Shown in pieces: positions 63,184 to 64,000 of a stretch of 64,000 bases of DNA. The position numbers were made by a program, and so were the translations under genes. Under the pieces are notes generated by a model. It did not search any database, was not told where the DNA came from, and was given only the letters and a program-made list of their open reading frames with translations. Source of the stretch: an uncultured Alphaproteobacteria bacterium. Lineage in GTDB: Bacteria; Pseudomonadota; Alphaproteobacteria; Methylaequorales; Methylaequoraceae. Where the stretch lies: assembly GCA_902617375.1 (NCBI GenBank), contig CACMWI010000002.1:242639-306638 (forward strand), in the 5' to 3' direction. Every line of letters begins with the position of its first letter. The stretch's first letter is position 1.

Positions 63184-63284
63184 TTAAAAATTGAATAATT
63201 AATTTAAAACTTAACAAATTCTCAGTATGTCGTTTCTTTATTTAGAAATAAATAAAAGTTAATGGAAAATAAGGAGAATTTAAC

Positions 63285-64000
63285 ATGACAATGCTTTCAA
63301 ATTACAGTAGTGCCTCAGTTAATGCAGTTAGTGCGGCCGTGAAGACAAAGAGATTAATGATGGCTTCTCTAGATAGATTGTCTACAGGCAAAAGAACAAT
63401 AAACGGAAATGATCCTGGGGGAACTGCGGTTGCAAGTAACATAACAACTCAGGCTAGAAGTGCAAGTATAGCTGCGCGAAATGCTGAGGACGGAATCTCA
63501 TATCTTCATGCTGCTGAGGGCGTTTTAATGGAATTAGCAGTCTTAAACACACGATTAAGAGAATTAGCAGTTCAGAAAAAAAATGGATTACTATCAACAG
63601 TTGATAAAGTAGCAATTGAATCAGAGGAAAACGAGATTATAAATGCTGCAAACAAAATAGCAGAGGTAAAATTTAACGATAGAGATTTATTATCAACATT
63701 TGTTTTAGCAATAAATAATGCTGGAACATTATCACAAATGGGAGCGGTTTACAAACCGACCTTCCAAAGTGGTGTTTCAAATGCTGACACACAGTCAGCG
63801 TTAATACAAAGGTCTTTGGGGCAGGTTGCTGCGGGAATAAATGCGTTAAAAGGGCATCAAAGTAATATGCATTCATTAGCTGCCAACGCACGAGCTGCTG
63901 CTTCAAGAATTCAGGATACTGATTTTGCTAGGGAATCTGCAAACCTAGCTCAAAGCAGCATCCTAAACCAATCCGCTTTGGCAATGGTAGCGCAAGCTAA
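63285..64000 (+). CDS. Flagellin (3' end cut by the window)
   Basis: The flagellin gene begins at MTMLSNYSSASVN with a strong AAGGAG ribosome-binding site eight bases upstream, and is still open at the window end after 238 codons. The N-terminal D0/D1 helices (RLMMASLDRLSTGKRTINGN; ARSASIAARNAEDGISYLHAAEGVL) run almost directly into the C-terminal ones (ANARAAASRIQDTDFARESA, SILNQSALAMVAQA). The last visible residues match the very end of flagellins, so the full protein is only about 245 residues with virtually no variable D2/D3 domain. It is divergent from the 165-residue unknown gene. Partial at the right edge. Confidence 0.94.
   Translation, partial: MTMLSNYSSASVNAVSAAVKTKRLMMASLDRLSTGKRTINGNDPGGTAVASNITTQARSASIAARNAEDGISYLHAAEGVLMELAVLNTRLRELAVQKKNGLLSTVDKVAIESEENEIINAANKIAEVKFNDRDLLSTFVLAINNAGTLSQMGAVYKPTFQSGVSNADTQSALIQRSLGQVAAGINALKGHQSNMHSLAANARAAASRIQDTDFARESANLAQSSILNQSALAMVAQA

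Noticed and set aside
1..64000. CRISPR array, insertion sequence, prophage or replication origin
   Set aside because: No spaced direct repeats, transposase, integrase, phage structural genes or dnaA-box cluster were seen.

Overview
The window is one AT-rich, very gene-dense chromosomal stretch from a Gram-negative bacterium, most likely a streamlined marine alphaproteobacterium. The alphaproteobacterial signs are a GAAC-N7-GAAC SOS box in front of recA, PopZ-like (DUF2497-type) small proteins, a DksA with a single cysteine, a eukaryote-type NADP isocitrate dehydrogenase, an Fds-type NAD-dependent formate dehydrogenase, and a FlgJ-like protein with only the rod-binding domain. Every convergent gene pair overlaps or is separated by at most 23 bases. 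Only two gaps exceed 300 bases (4054-4538 and 40074-40465). I see no insertion sequence, prophage, CRISPR array or rRNA. There is one tRNA, tRNA-Leu(UAA).

Layout. 1-6.7 kb: purB, map, a CinA/MoaB-like protein, two PopZ-like small genes flanking a membrane coiled-coil protein, tRNA-Leu running almost directly into a DsbA/ScsC-like thiol oxidoreductase gene, a HExxH protein and a prolyl iminopeptidase. 6.7-12.1 kb: an almost complete queuosine pathway (queG, queC, queE, queD, queF, tgt, queA). The Tgt lacks all three zinc-binding cysteines and the QueD lacks its catalytic cysteine. 12.1-14 kb: argE and nadK. 14-22.7 kb: a formate-oxidation block made of moaA, fdhD/fdsC, mobA, an OFA-family transporter, fdsA and a fused fdsG-fdsB. 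22.7-40 kb: housekeeping genes gmhB, dksA, recA, alaS, icd, a LysM protein, psd, pssA, an RND pump with its adaptor, ppx/gppA, rlmE, guaB and guaA.

40.4-50.9 kb is a surface-polysaccharide island. It holds a glycosyltransferase, then a tightly overlapping CDP-sugar cassette (rfbF, rfbG, C-methyltransferase, NAD-dependent epimerase/reductase, and a transketolase split into two genes). On the other strand are a TPR-glycosyltransferase, an O-antigen ligase-like membrane protein and three very small genes. 50.9-53.2 kb: yjbQ, a thioredoxin-like protein, a HAD hydrolase and a SixA-like phosphatase.

53.2-64 kb is a flagellar operon (flgG, flgH, flgI, rod-binding protein, flgK, flgL), then an unknown gene on the opposite strand, then a flagellin gene that runs off the window. 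A textbook sigma-54 promoter precedes flgG. FlgK is the standout: 1696 residues, against roughly 500-700 usually, with beta-rich repeats, one of them interrupted by another copy. The flagellin is minimal in size, so this filament appears to combine a very small filament subunit with a giant hook-junction protein.

The strongest candidates for new biology are the giant nested-domain FlgK, the zinc-site-less Tgt with the cysteine-less QueD in the same queuosine locus, and the CDP-sugar/split-transketolase cassette.
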